This document shows, piece after piece, positions 28,318 through 40,781 of a stretch of 64,000 bases of DNA. Position 1 is the stretch's first letter, and the number at the start of each line of letters is the position of its first letter. The stretch comes from Chaunax sp. Z400 (Eukaryota; Chordata; Actinopteri; Lophiiformes; Chaunacidae), in the NCBI GenBank assembly GCA_037577475.1, contig CM075189.1, positions 20,794,339 through 20,858,338 of the forward strand, in the 5' to 3' direction. Both the position numbers and the translations under genes were made by a program. The notes under the pieces were generated by a model. The model was not told where the DNA came from and did not search any database. It saw nothing but the letters and a program-made list of their open reading frames with translations.

Positions 28318-28393
28318 CCAGTCATTTAGGATGGGCCAGTTGTACAAGTTGGTGGGCCCAAGTGTGTTAGACCCACCCACAACACCGTGTCTG
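28318..28393 (-). mobile_element. terminal fragment of the 35-kb hAT-like family, opposite orientation
   Basis: The plus-strand run ATTTAGGATGGGCCAGTTGT, TGGTGGGCCCA and CAACACCGTGTCTG is the reverse complement of 35178-35253 with substitutions. It ends in the same terminal inverted repeat (CAGACACGG versus CAGGCGCAG on the minus strand). Confidence 0.7.
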
Positions 28394-28444
28394 ACACACC
28401 CACAAGGATTAAAAGCCAGCTACTAAGCTTTCAAGGCTTTATAA

Positions 28445-28700
28445 TACAACCCTGATTCCTAAAAAGTTGGGACTCTGTGTAAAACAATCAAAACCGAATG
28501 TGATAATTTTCTAATCCTCTAATCCTTTAATTCCTTTTTAATGTTTTTTGTAATGCTTTTAAAAAAAATATATGCTCATTCTGAATTAGAAGCCAGCAAC
28601 ACATTTTAAATGAGTTGGGAAAGGGACAACGAAAGACTGGGAAAGTTTAGGAATGCTCACAAAACACCTGATTGGATCATCATCTCTTTTTTCTTCCTCA
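28445..28700 (+). mobile_element. 5' end fragment of the same Tc1-like family as the 47.7-kb copy
   Basis: It starts TACAACCCTGATTCC followed by AAAAAGTTGGGACTC, then GAAAGACTGGGAAAGTTTAG, GAATGCTCACAAAACACCTG. These match, in reverse orientation, segments inside the 47666-48941 element (for example CAACTTTCCCAGTATTTTG). No transposase coding part remains. Confidence 0.75.
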
Positions 28701-28854
28701 TTGTGTGCTTACACATTTTGTCGAGCTTTGCATGAATTGTAGTCCTCAACCATTTCTGGTGGTATTGCTCCGTTTCGTCCATTTCATTTAAAAAAAAAGT
28801 CTTTTTAGCGGTAAAAAGCTTTTATGTTTAAAACAGATGGAGTTATTCTTGAAA

Positions 28855-29365
28855 CAAATTCAACAAGCTAATGGGTATAAATATACATGCAACTCAGTTA
28901 GTATTTGGTTCCATGTCTTGTGTCCCTTTTCAACGAGCCACATTTGTTCTTCTTGAAAGAAGTGATAGAGTTCAACCATATTTGTTGGAAGGCCACTTTG
29001 GAAGGCCTTACCAAAATTTAAATTCAAGCTTGAACTAGCCATCCCAAAACCATTTATGATGTGTGTTTAGGATCATTGTCTTGTTTAAACATCTGATCTC
29101 ATCAAAGATTTTACTTTCAATCTGATGGTATGCCATTTTCCTAAAGAGTTCTGACAAATTCATCATTATTATTCTGTCCATCAGTGCAACCTCACTGAAA
29201 TGTTCAGAATGTGGCTAAATGAAAGGAAATTGCTGGAGCCAAATCTCAAGGTCTTGTGGAAAAGACATTGTCAGCATATTAATACTTTTTTTTTTAGAAT
29301 ATGTTCAACAGTCACATGTAAGTGTAATGTTTGAGTGTCCACATACTTTTGTTCATGTAGTGTAC
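28855..29365. mobile_element. second Tc1-like remnant
   Basis: The right end GTGTCCACATACTTTTGTTC plus ATGTAGTGTA is the typical terminus of a widespread teleost Tc1-type element. The interior GGATCATTGTCTTGT motif recalls the coding strand of such transposases in reverse. The left limit is uncertain and no intact open frame survives. Confidence 0.6.
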
Positions 29366-30184
29366 ACTGTGCACATTTGAAATTCATTGAATAAAGATCC
29401 AAAACCCTCAAAACAACAACAACCTCTTGTAATCCCACAATGCATTGTGTATGTTTTCAAAATTTTACATACATTCAAATAATGCACACATACACACGAG
29501 TGCTATCGATCTTCCTCTTTAAACCTAATTGAATTACATTTCTTTTTCTTTTTATATTCAAATTATATTCAATCTGTTATTGCTCAAATGTATTAATGTT
29601 TATTAAAACCAATATTCATTATTTAAATTTCCATCCACTACAGGGCATTGCAACATCACCAATAATCATTTGGAATCAACGCTGTATTGCTTAGTAATAA
29701 TTAAGCACTGATTATCCTTCTCCAGAACTTAATAGGTCACTTTTAATGATGAATTTGAACCATCAAGATAACCAAATCTGATCTTAGAAAAAAAAAAAGA
29801 ATTATATTCATCTCCCAAAATTCATTTCAACAGTTCACTTTTACTGTCAGTTGCACACACTTTCAGAACACACACATCCACCTCTTCCCTTTTAACACTG
29901 CTCCTCATACACTTATTCATGCTCCATAATATACTATTCAACACACGCTGTCCTTCACATAAATCCCTCACACATCCTAACATGCTCCACTCGCTTTCCA
30001 TCTCCCCATTGCTCCCCCATCTCCCCCTCCCTCACTCTCTGTGTTTCAGGGTAATGTCAGCAGCAGCCATAACACCGAGGTGGTGCAGAGGAGAAGGGGT
30101 GCTGTTGATGTATGGTGGAACTAAAGCAACCCTGCCGATCGATAATGTAAACAGGAGTGAAGAGAGGCCGTAAATAAGGCAGAA

Positions 30185-30560
30185 CTGTCTACCTCAGGTG
30201 ACAGAGAGAGAGGGGAAAAAGAGGAGACATAGGGAAGAGAGGGTGAGAGGAATATCTTATTAGAGTAGGGGATGGAGGGAGAGACAAGGATGCCGGGGTA
30301 AAGAGGATAAGGGTGGGATGGGAGCGACAAGGTAGGAGAGAGAGGGATGATGGGAGGAAAGGATAGAAAGGAGGTGACAAAGGGATGGAGGAGAGGATAA
30401 TGGGGGTGAGAGAAGAGGTGGGATGGCAGGATGAGGTAATGGGAGAAGAGTGATGACAAAGGACATAGAGAGACACAGAAAGATGAAGTGAGAGGAAGGA
30501 TGGATGGATGGAAGGGATGGAGAGAGAGGGGAGAAAAGATGATGGAAAGAGATGAGGCAG
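30185..30560. repeat. purine-rich tract (G/A on plus strand)
   Basis: About 375 bases dominated by GGA, GAGA and GGATGG words. It yields overlapping Ser/Pro/Leu-rich minus-strand frames of up to 179 residues, which are not genes. Confidence 0.88.
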
Positions 30561-30784
30561 CAGTGGTAAACAAACAAATACTCTGAGAACAGTGTTGCGG
30601 TGACATTTACCAGATGAATGACCACCAAGTGACCCACTGCAAACCCACACATGACTGAGTTGTGAACCCGGCCACCGCTGAGTGCTCCACTGATGCATTG
30701 GCATCGCTGAACTACTTTTTGAGGTCACATGCTCACTCTGGGCTACCTGAGTAGCTCAGACTGCGTAGAGCGTAAACACACATG

Positions 30785-31145
30785 CAACACTAGAGGGCAC
30801 TCTGAGAGTGCAGACCTCGGCCAAGCGAGTTAACGAATCCTGCTACGGCGATGCCATGATGCTAGTCTGCCTCTGATTGGCTTTACTTGATGATGACATT
30901 TCTCCTGACACCTTACTGAAAGAACTTTGACTACATGAGAGACGTCATTGTTATACCAAGCCAATCAGAGGCAGAGTAAGACGGGTCATGGCGTTGCCGC
31001 AGTAGTAAAATCCTGAATCTATACCATCTTCCAGGAAAGCCTTATCTAGTCATCTGTTCCCTCTCCCAAGGCCCAAGTTTCCACAAAATTTCATTGAAAT
31101 CTTTGAGTTATCCTGCTTGCAAACAGACAAACAAACAAACGACAC
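30785..31145. mobile_element. MITE-like inverted-repeat element
   Basis: Two arms of about 47 bp (30838-30884 and 30958-31005) are imperfect inverted copies: TCTGCCTCTGATTGGCTT on one side and AAGCCAATCAGAGGCAGAG on the other, then CGGCGATGCCATGA versus TCATGGCGTTGCCG. A CACTAGAGGGCACTCTGAG segment and a GACAAACAAACAAACG tail flank them. The same words recur at 26473-26640. Confidence 0.7.
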
Positions 31146-31689
31146 TGATCACATACAGTAACCTCGTCTTACTGTTGTTGGGATGTAACAAACAGTCACA
31201 CATAACACACAAACACTTAGAATTTGATTACATTGTGCTCTTCTTTCTTTCTTTCTTTTATTTTTTTATTTATTGTTCCATTAAGCATGACTTAGTTTGA
31301 CCATGGTGATGAAGCTCATGTCTTATCTGATGTATGTATTAACGTCCCATGTTCCTATCTTTCTCTAATGCTATTTAAAGAGTCCTCTACAGCACTGCCC
31401 TGGACTATAAATAAAACTGTGATAACGATAGTGAGTCACCCTATAGCCAGCTTTATACAGGGGTTTTTTTCTACTGATGTGACGGTGTAATGTTGGGTTT
31501 TATAATGCCCACTCACAGCTTAAGGATATTTAAGGTGTGACGTTGTTTGAGCCAATATCTGACAGATAAGTTTTGCAAAGCAAAAGATAAAAAATTAAAT
31601 TTGAACCAAATTATACTTTGATTATTGTCTAATCATGTTATCATACTAAATATTCCAAATCAATCAATTCCTCTTAAAAACATCATAGG

Positions 31690-31970
31690 GCAGACACAAT
31701 TAATCAATTTTTCAGTCAACAGAAAGTAAATGTGAGACTATTTTGAAGAATTAAAATCTTTATGTAAATTGTCAAGTGAACATATCCAAAATTCACAGCT
31801 CCCAGCCTCTCAAATGTGAATATATACTGGTTTTCCTGCACTTCCATATTAAAATGAAGAGTACGGATTGTTGGCTGGACAAATCATGAACTTTGAAATG
31901 GACATTTTTCATGATTCCATAAAAAAAATTTTAGACAAACGATAAATTGATTAATTAAGAAGAAAATTGG
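31690..31970. repeat. ATTAATCGATT-type teleost repeat, longer copy
   Basis: It begins CACAATTAATCAATTTTTCAG and has the family's inner words (TCAAATGTGAATATATACTGG, TGGACAAATCATGAACTTTG, ACATTTTTCATGATTCC). It ends ACAAACGATAAATTGATTAA. The ends are inverted relative to each other, as in a non-autonomous DNA element. Confidence 0.65.
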
Positions 31971-34273
31971 CACATTGTGTTTTTGGTTTGAGAATGGAAC
32001 GCAGTGCCTAAGAGCCCTGGCACTACAGGCCAATGGCTGGCTGTCAGCAAATGTCAGGCCTTTGGGGAGCGTCTGTGGTCCATGGTTTTCCATCATGTCC
32101 TGCACTGTTGCTACTAGTCGGCCCTTGTCTAAGGCTTTTCAACTGATTGAGCATGTTGACTTGCTGGCGGAGCCCCTCGGTGAAAGAAATCATTGTCATT
32201 GGTTGTTCGGCTACAAGCAAATTACTGTATGAGAAGAGAAATCGAAGTGAGTAAAGTGAGCAAATGATTACATTCAAGAGGGCTCACACAGAGGACTCTT
32301 CTCGTTTGTCATTCATCGTTCAAATACACAAATATTTTCACGACATGGTCATCTGGAAAAAAAAGTACATGAATACCAACTGAAACTGTCTGTAGGCGTA
32401 AACTTCCCGTTTTCTTGTTTGACCGCCAGATATAAACTGACATCACCTGCTGCTATTGACAGGCATAGATGATTCGTGCTGTAGGCTGTAGTCTTTCCAG
32501 TGTGTTAAAGTACAACTTTTGACCCCATCACAGGCATCATGAGGCGACTCAAGATGTGGTCAACGCTAGCTCTTTGTGTCCATGTGGTGTGTCTGGGGTT
32601 TTACAATGCAAAGCAAGTCGTTGTTTTGAATACTGGTTTGATCATTTCATATTTGATTTGGCAAACATGTGCCATTTAATAATGTACATTGATTCTGGAA
32701 AATGTGTTCATCCATTGCCCTAAAATATCAGGTAATTCAACACTTAATCGATAATAACGAATGTAAACACGATAACAGAAGCATTCAGCCGACATTTGTG
32801 GGGTGATAACAAATGATATGGAAAACTGCACAGCTCTGTCATGGCTCCAAGCTGTTTGTGTTTAGAATGAGTCAACAGTCGTGTCCTCTTCACGGTTTAT
32901 AAGAGGTTGATCCACCATCAAATGAAATGTGGATGAAGGAGTTCATTATGGTTGAGGATTAACACTTGAGCAGACTGAGCGTCTGCATAGACACTCAGCT
33001 GAGATTCAAAAACAAATATGAACGTGTCCCGAGGAGGAGGGACAGAGAATGACTCTTGTTTCTATATTTTTTGACATAAAACCCATCTCACAGTGTCCCC
33101 CTCCCTGTAAACTGAATGCACAATGGATATGGACAAGTTATGACGGACAAATCCATACCAATCATAAAAGAGGCACTGCTGTTAAAATGTTCTGCTGTTA
33201 GTGTGTTGGCTGTATGGTTTCATGCACAAATATTTGATAATCTATGCAAGAGGAGAATATTGTTGTTTTATAGCCATCTAAGTGTAAAGCGACCAGTCTC
33301 TCCAGTGAAGTGTTATTCATACACGTGTCTTTGAATCCTCATATGTAAGATGTACTCTGTTATACAAGTCTGTGGTGCAGACTTTCGTCAACACACTTCT
33401 GTTGTTAGGGGGACACTGAGGTATCACTGCATATAGTTTTTTGATAAGTTGCCATTGCCGTAAAGCTTCTCATCTCCAGTTTAACTATTGTATATTCTGC
33501 TGAAAGTGCTGCTTGATTCAACAGAGCAGGAGCGAAGGGAATGCTCTGCAGCGCACAACCCATGTCTGGTATGTTGGCAACCAGTCATGTAAAAGCCTCA
33601 CAGACTGCAATGCACATATTCCAGATATTAAGAACTACACTTTAAGGCTGCTATGATTGTCATTTATACAATAAGAATGAATCCAGATACTATGTGTAAT
33701 GTGAAAGGGGTTGCTCATAACGATTAACTCACACAGACTTATAATCTTTCAGCTCATTGTTCTGGTTTTACATCCTTAACTCTTATGGTTCGCTCTCATC
33801 ACTGTTTTTAACCACATCAGGCTGATATTTTTTTAAACCTACTGCAGGCTACCTTTGCAGCACCAAACAACAGACAGACACAGTAAGTAGCTGGTGAACA
33901 ACGTGAAGTATTTAGCAGCCAATGAGCCAGATATTTCTGTCAGGAGTTGGTGGAGGACAGCTACTGTAACAGAGAGTAAATATTAGACCATTCATCGGAC
34001 AGACAAGAACACGACTCCAAGGGAATGTTGCAATGTGTCTGCTGGATGTTTAAATAGGTATTATCAGTTCTATAAGGTGATATTATGTCAGTGTTATGTT
34101 GACAACAACTTTTGCTGCCCACAAATGGCCAAAGAAATCAGTTTCTGTACCTAAAAGTATCTGGTTAAATGTTCATTTGAATGTGCTGATGAACAAAGAG
34201 AATTACTGGGTGCTTATGTTTCAGCATTTTTGCTGGAAATGTGTATATATATGAATAAGAAAAACAAAACTGT

Positions 34274-34480
34274 AGTGGGGCGGCACGGTGGCGCAGTGGG
34301 TAGTGCTGTTGCCTCACAGCAAGAAGGTCCTGGGATCAAATCCAGCTGAGGACCTGAGGCTTTTCTGTGTGCATGTTCTCCCCGTGTCTGTCCCCGCCTC
34401 CCGCCCAAAGTCAGCTGTGATAAGCTCCAGCCCCCCCGCAATCCTACACAGGATAAGCGGTTACAGAAAATGAATGAATG
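34274..34480 (+). mobile_element. tRNA-derived SINE (GGCGGCACGGTGG family), internally deleted copy
   Basis: The copy starts GGGGCGGCACGGTGG, has a box A match TGGCGCAGTGG and a decayed box B (GGATCAAATCC). It ends GGATAAGCGGTTACAG followed by a (GAAT)n-like tail. Direct repeats AAAACTGT flank it at 34266-34273 and 34481-34488, consistent with a target-site duplication. Compared with the 56-kb copies, the middle segment (around CTCCGGCTTCCTCCC) is missing. Confidence 0.8.
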
Positions 34481-35177
34481 AAAACTGTGTGGCCTTTATG
34501 GGTTGAAAGCTATTAAGTCATGAACCTCTGTAAACACACAAAAAATTAAGTCTACTCTGTGCTTGTAACTTCAAAATATATTAACCTACTACAATCATTG
34601 AAACATTTATATGTAAACATGAACATAATCATATGAAACTTCCATCAAAGAAAGTTACAGTATTTGAAAACCTGTATTACATGTCACCAAAATGTCTGAG
34701 CAAAAAGTGTTTTTAGATTAAAGATGGGATTTTTATCATTGTACACCAAGTTTATTCTGGCCACTGTCTCATCTTTGTGTCTCAAAAGCTTCCTCTAAAA
34801 CACTTTATAATAGTTTTTTTTATAGCATCCAGAGCTTTGCTCCACATCCATAATAGACAAATCCTGCATCACGACCAAAGGTCCTCTTTGATTGTATTTA
34901 GGTGGCAGAATTTACTTTTCAGTGGATTCTGTTCCAACAATGTCTGCAAAGAAATGTGCCTGTATAGGATACACAGGAACATTTCATACATTTCATGCTT
35001 CTCTGATTTCTATTTTTAGAAAATAATCAGCAGATGTATTTGAAGAAATCTCAGTGTTTAATCTTTCTGCCTAAATGCCTCCTGTCCTTGGAGGTTTTGA
35101 TTAAAGAGCTTCTTCAGGGCTTCTTCGCTGTTTTGGAGTCTGTGGGTTGTTAACTTTGTGTATGTGTGTATGTGTTA

Positions 35178-36088
35178 CAGGCGCAGCGTTGTTGGTGGGC
35201 TTAATGAGCCTGGGCCCACCCACGTGTACAGCTGGCCCATCCTAAATTAATGGGTTAACATATTTTCTTAACGGTTATTTTTAATTATTTAAATGAATGT
35301 TTCAAGGCACGACTAGGACTGAAATAATTGTTTTTCTTAGTAAACCAACATGTCACAGGAGCACATAGAGTAGCTACATTAATTCATTGTTATGGGACAA
35401 CATGCATCGATTTTTAAATACCTTCTAACAGAGTCTCTAGAATAATGTCAGTTTCCAGCTGCGTATAATTTGTCTAAGAACCTAAAAAGCAATGAAGACA
35501 AGACAGGAGGTAGAGCTGAAAATCCTGCCTCACTTCTTCATATCACCTTGAAATAAACTTCTTGTGTTGAGACAAATTGATTAATTGACAGTGCAGTGCA
35601 CCACTCTCTTTCTTGTTAAAAGTCAGTGTAGCTCACCCAGTAGGCAATCTCTCTCCCTGAAATGAAATTGAATTTATAATAATCCAAGTAGATCATCCAA
35701 ACAAGATGGTATTTCTTTAAATAGAATTCAAATGTTATTGTTCTAAAATGGATGGATGTATTGGTCTACACAGCAAAAAATGAACATGATAGTGAGTATG
35801 CTTTTATTTTTTACATGGTTTTAGCAGTATACCCATACAAACTGTCGCAGGTAAATAAGAAGATGTCTCTGCACTGAAAGTTTGAAAGTTTTAGAGTCAG
35901 ATTTAAAGACTGTCATAATGAACCAGACGTACTTGTCCCCTTCCAGACAATGATATCAGTCATTTCTGTTTTAGTGAGAATATGTGGAAACCATTCGAGG
36001 ACGACAAACAGTGTTAATTTGTGTAATTAAAAGGCCCACCCAAAATTACTTTGGCCTACCCAAAGCTTAAATCCTGGCACTGCGCCTG
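35178..36088. mobile_element. non-autonomous hAT-like DNA transposon
   Basis: The element starts CAGGCGCAGCG and ends CACTGCGCCTG, giving terminal inverted repeats of about 11 bp (one mismatch). The 8 bases outside are ATGTGTTA (left) and GTGTATTA (right), matching at 6 of 8, which fits an aged 8-bp hAT target duplication. Sub-terminal CCCACCC repeats occur at both ends. There is no transposase coding capacity. Confidence 0.7.
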
Positions 36089-36724
36089 GTGTATTAATGT
36101 CCATCTTAATCTATAATTAATCATGAGGCTAAAACTATGAATTGTAAAAGAGATCAATCTGATCTGACGCACAAGGGGACTGCTGATGGAGAGACTTGAA
36201 ATAACACTACTGCATGAGCTGAAATGGGCAGGTACATTTCAGGATCTAAAAACAACAGTAAGTACGTTATTGTACAACTGTAATTTAGCCCACTGATACC
36301 ATGGTGAAAAACTGAAGCTGTGCAGCTCATGGTGTGACTTGCACCTTCCAGAGGATATTTCTATCTCTGATATCTATTACAAACAACTGCCAATAAATTC
36401 ATTTAGGAATTACAGAAATAACTCCAGAACTTTTCTTCAGCATCTAAATAATCCACTGATATGTGTCTGTGTTTCCAGGGGTATATACTTGTATTACAAA
36501 CAGAATCTGCTGAAAACGGCCAGTTTTTGCCCAAATGTAATTAAATATAGGCTAAAGAAACAGTAATTGAGTTGTAACCCATAGTGTAACTCACTGAATC
36601 CATGTTAACATTATATTTGCATCCCTCAAAGATTCATGGGAACTGTAACTCCAAACTGAACAACACATATTGAACTGAAAAATCTGCCCCAAAAACAGGG
36701 TTGATGCTCCAAAATTCAATGTTT

Positions 36725-36860
36725 CCATCTTGGGCACACGCCTCACTCCTCCATCAAGTTCCATGAAAATCCATTGGGTACTGTAGTTTATGCCTGCTTA
36801 ACATAAATGCTGAAAAACTGTAAGACAATGTATCTGTAAACTTGTGGAGAGAGTCAAAGT
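36725..36860. repeat. single unit related to the 1-kb dyad repeat
   Basis: TTGGGCACACGCCTCACTCC, TCCATCAAGTTCCATGAAAA and ATGCTGAAAAACTGTAAGAC follow the word order of the unit at 1013-1160. Confidence 0.6.
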
Positions 36861-38781
36861 AAATAAGATTTTAATGTGCATTGCAAAATGTTCAGTTTGA
36901 TATGTGTGCAGTACTTAAAGTAGTCTCAATAAAACATTTATGTGAGAATGATTTAAAATTGGACAGTGGAGAGAACTTATGTGGTGACATGATGCATCCT
37001 CTGGCAGCCTTATGAGAGGTAATCAGCCTTTGACAACAGTGGCAGCTTATAATAATGTTTGGTCAGGTACCTTTGAGGCTAATTGGCTAGTAATGCCAAA
37101 CAAACCTGCGGTTAGGATGCAAGTTTACTTTTAAAACCAGTGACTTTATATTTAATGACACCCACAAGATTATATTACTAGCGTCTCAGGCTTTCCTGCA
37201 CAATTATACATTTAAAAATAATTTGCATGCAGCATCTGAACCAGTGACAGCAGTTCCTTTATAGCCTCCCAGGAGTGTAGTTAAAATCAAACATTAAATG
37301 CCATTGGTCTACTGTGTACAGTGTGGCTCATAAGACAGGGAGCAGTTTACTGAAAGCTGAGTGCTTTAAACCTGTTTTCAGACCCTTTGAATTTCTACCC
37401 ATATCTGCAGTTTTTTTTTCTTTTTACAGCTATCCACATGAAGATAAATAATGAAGTCAAAAACATGAGTAGTCTCTTGTGGGGTTAAACATTACTGTGT
37501 GCAATGTGAAAAACATTACCTACCTCCCACTTACCATGCTCACAACAACAAGAGAACTGGGAGCAGGTTTAACTCCCCTGGTAGCTGGAGATCCCTTGAT
37601 ATTCAACATATCTTAGACTAAAGTTTCCTGTCATTAAATGACAGACGCACTGTTTTCACTCCCATGCTTTCTGTTTGACCTAAAAAACATCATCCGGAAA
37701 AGTTTAGTGTCAGGAAACAACTGTTAATGAATAGCAGGTGTGTTAGCTGAGGCATCAATTAGACAGAAAATGTCACTGGCCCACACAGAGGTGAGGTAGA
37801 ACAATATGTGTCTCCAACACATACCAATATTCAGCTTTCATCTGTAGCTGCAGGATGCAGCTCATAGGCCCTCGCTGTGCCCAGCCAACTTTTCTCTTGA
37901 TGTTGGCAGGTTTTATTTAATGGCTTAATGGATGGACGAAATTTTCAAAATGATTCTTCTATCCAAAACAGTAAATCAAACAGTCCACTCCACTGAATGT
38001 TCATCTGGGTGTGGCACAGTTCATGTCCGCCATTGCTCTCAAGGCAGCCACCAGCTATAAAAAACACATAATTCTGTATCCACAAAGTTTGGGTTTTATT
38101 ACAATAAACCATCACTGATGTGATGCAACCATGCTCATATTATAAAGTATCAAGTCGGATGTATTCGTTGGCGCTTTCAGAAACGTTACAGTCGTATTTA
38201 TGACTTGGATGCTGACGTGAACACTATTTACACTTCAAGACAGAATATGATTACTCTGACATGACTTGAATATGGAATGAATCTAGCACACCAAAAGTTG
38301 CCTGTTCCAGCTAAGATAGCAGTTTCGCAATAAAATGAAATGACTCTTTCAACGTTAAACACTTTAACTAATGGGACAACGGTGTTTATACGTTTTAGTA
38401 CGGAAAAGGGAAAGAGCCATTACAGAAAAAAACCATTAACAGTTTCCATTCAATTTACCACCATGATGGTACCACTGTTTGTAATTGGAGAGGAGATGTG
38501 AGCTCCTGTCAGGATTTAGGACAGGAAAGAGAACATGAACACTGAAACATGTATATGTGTTTTTATGTCACCAGAATGGCTTAACTTTTATGATTTATGT
38601 TTATTTCTTTATTCATTTTGATAAAAGTGGGATTATATTTAACATAACCATACTAAGCTCTAAATTAATGAGTAATTTGACTGAGTAGATTAAGCTCAAG
38701 CTATAATCCACTTTTTACTCATTCTTCATAATTGTTGCTCTGTGCTAAGAAGTGCTTCTTCTTATCATTCCCTGTCTGCAG

Positions 38782-38903
38782 ATGTGATCCACACAGTGGG
38801 GCCGATTGCACAAGGCGGAGTGGGAGAGCTGGAGAAGAAAGCCTTGAGGTCATGCTACAATAACAGCCTGAAAGAAGCCGCCGAAAATGCTGCACGTACA
38901 GTG
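38782..38903 (+). CDS. macrod1: macrodomain gene, exon encoding YVIHTVGPIA to NAARTV
   Basis: A ctgtctgcag acceptor precedes the exon and gtgaga follows it. The first two bases complete Tyr, so the join reads LPAK-YVIHTVGPIA, a central beta-strand of the fold. The next helix contains ELEKKALRSCYNNSL, resembling the LRSCY..SL stretch of MACROD1 more than the MACROD2 equivalent. The exon ends exactly on a codon boundary (phase 0) after Val. The variable surface segment AQGGVGELEKK is shorter than in the human proteins as I remember them. Confidence 0.95.
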
Positions 38904-40750
38904 GTGAGAAGAAAGGGATGAGGCTGGGGCTGGTGGCTAGGACAAACAGGAAGGAGAGTAGACACAAAGCAGTGAAAAAAAAGATGTCCACATAAAAATA
39001 CGAGGAGGAGGAAAGAAGGAAAAGATTGAGATGTGGGTGTGACAGTGAAACCTGAGCCCAAGAAAGAAAACAATTCATCACATGAGAATATTTCAAAGGA
39101 AACAACAAACAGATACTGTAGGTGGAGAGAGGGACAAAGGAGCTGCTGGTAGGATTGTTGAGTTGTAAGGTTTTATGAAACACACTAGGCAGGTGGTTTC
39201 ACAACTGAATGAGGTGTTGAAGTCAAAGGAAACCACCTCAGCAAAATGAAAATAAAGTCAGATTCACAATATAAGAAAAAAGGCTCATGTTTGCTGTGTG
39301 AAGATAAAGGTGTGTTTTACAATCAATTAAAGCATTTATTTTCACTTATCTATTGCATCCCCAAAATTTGCATTTGCGTGCTGTTACCTTAAAGATAATG
39401 TGATGTAAAGAGTTTTTTACAATGTATTGATTTGACCGATTAAGTCAAGTTCTGTCTAATTTTATTTGTAAAGCCCAAAAAGTATTTTTTTGACACTGAT
39501 AAAATCTATGAATTAAAATCAGAGAATTGTATTGGCACAAGATAAACTGCACTTTAGTGACCAGTCAGACATTTATGGCTGTTTACACATGATGGTCAAC
39601 TGCACTCTAATTCTTGATGCAGTCTCAGTAACCCGCTCTTTAATGCAACCTTAGTGTTGTTATTAGTTTATTTTCATTTAGTTTAATGAGCACCTTTCAT
39701 CTGGAGGAGTCATGACTGCCCTCAATTGCCAGCTCTGCAATCTGGTAAAACAAACAGATCGGGAGACACAGAGAGCATCTTGGCATCTGCTCGTACTGCG
39801 GTATTTGACAGCAGGCTGAGATTCTGCCAGATCTGATTTACTTTGAAGTTCACTGACTGCTTTCCTCAGCCAGTGGTGTGGCATAAGGCTGCCTGGCATG
39901 GATCTAAATTACCTAATGTTATTATCCATAGATATTAAATTAGATTAGATTTTATCAGCTGTATGTTGACTTACTGCCTTTACCAGTCGAATCCCTCGTT
40001 TTGTAGCATCTTTATTTTACAACATAAAATAATACATTTAAACATAAGCATTTCAGCTTCCTAGTCTAGGTGTGTCTCTTGGGCACGCTACTGCAGATAA
40101 GGGAGAGAGAGTCATCAGTGCAACACGAAAAAACACCTGCTAGAATGAACTCTCTCTCCCTGACCCTGCTTACCTGAACCACACCTACACTCTCACTCAC
40201 CTGATACTGTGCACCAACCAAACCCCACCACCACACTGCCACTGCTTACATATAACATTTAATGCTTTTGCTTCATACTAAAGGACACGTTCAGGTTTTT
40301 TTTTCCACTCTTTGAAAAGGTTGTTGGTCTTTGTAATTGTTCCAGCGAGCCATAGGCCTACTGGCAGCTTGCCTAACTTTCTAACTCAATTTTCATATTA
40401 AAAAAAAAATCTTGCTCTGTGTATAATGCTCTCTAGCATTCATTAGGAAGATTATTTAGAACAAATAACCTCTTTGTGTTTCTCTGGACTGTGTTCTCTC
40501 GCAGAGATGCATTTCAGACACAGTGACAAAAAGGATGAGAAAAAAAAGCTTCTATATAAAGTAATGAGGAGAAATCCTCAATGGAGAAACAGCACAGAGT
40601 GTGATTTCTGTGCATTAATGCGTTTGTGTGTGTTCTTGTGCTCATGCCTGTGTGTGTGAGGGAGCATGTTTGTTTGTGTGCGATGAAAACTGGCTGTTAT
40701 GTGATCAGTAACAGACGGTAAACATGTTGTTTGTCATCTTTACTCTGCAG
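38904..40750 (+). other. short intron, no recognised feature
   Basis: Bordered by gtgaga and ctgcag. It is mostly unique AT-rich sequence with a short C/A-rich segment around 40120-40240. The 154-residue minus-strand open frame overlapping the previous exon (38719-39183) is antisense to coding sequence and shows no family features. Confidence 0.8.
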
Positions 40751-40781
40751 GCCTTTCCTTGTATCTCCACTGGAATCTACG
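40751..40781 (+). CDS. macrod1: macrodomain gene, exon encoding AFPCISTGIY (31 nt)
   Basis: The acceptor tactctgcag and donor gtcagt bound a 31-nt exon that starts in phase 0 and ends with the first base of a Gly codon. It encodes AFPCISTGIY(G), the second ligand-binding loop, which grips the diphosphate in MacroD hydrolases. It is an essentially invariant family motif. Because its length is not a multiple of three, skipping it would shift the frame. Confidence 0.93.

Noticed and set aside
30121..30728. Overlapping minus-strand frames of 130-179 residues
   Set aside because: They are Ser/Pro/Leu-rich by-products of a purine-rich tract, present in three frames at once.
38719..39183. 154-residue minus-strand open frame
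   Set aside because: It is antisense to the macrodomain exon at 38782-38903 and extends into intron without features.
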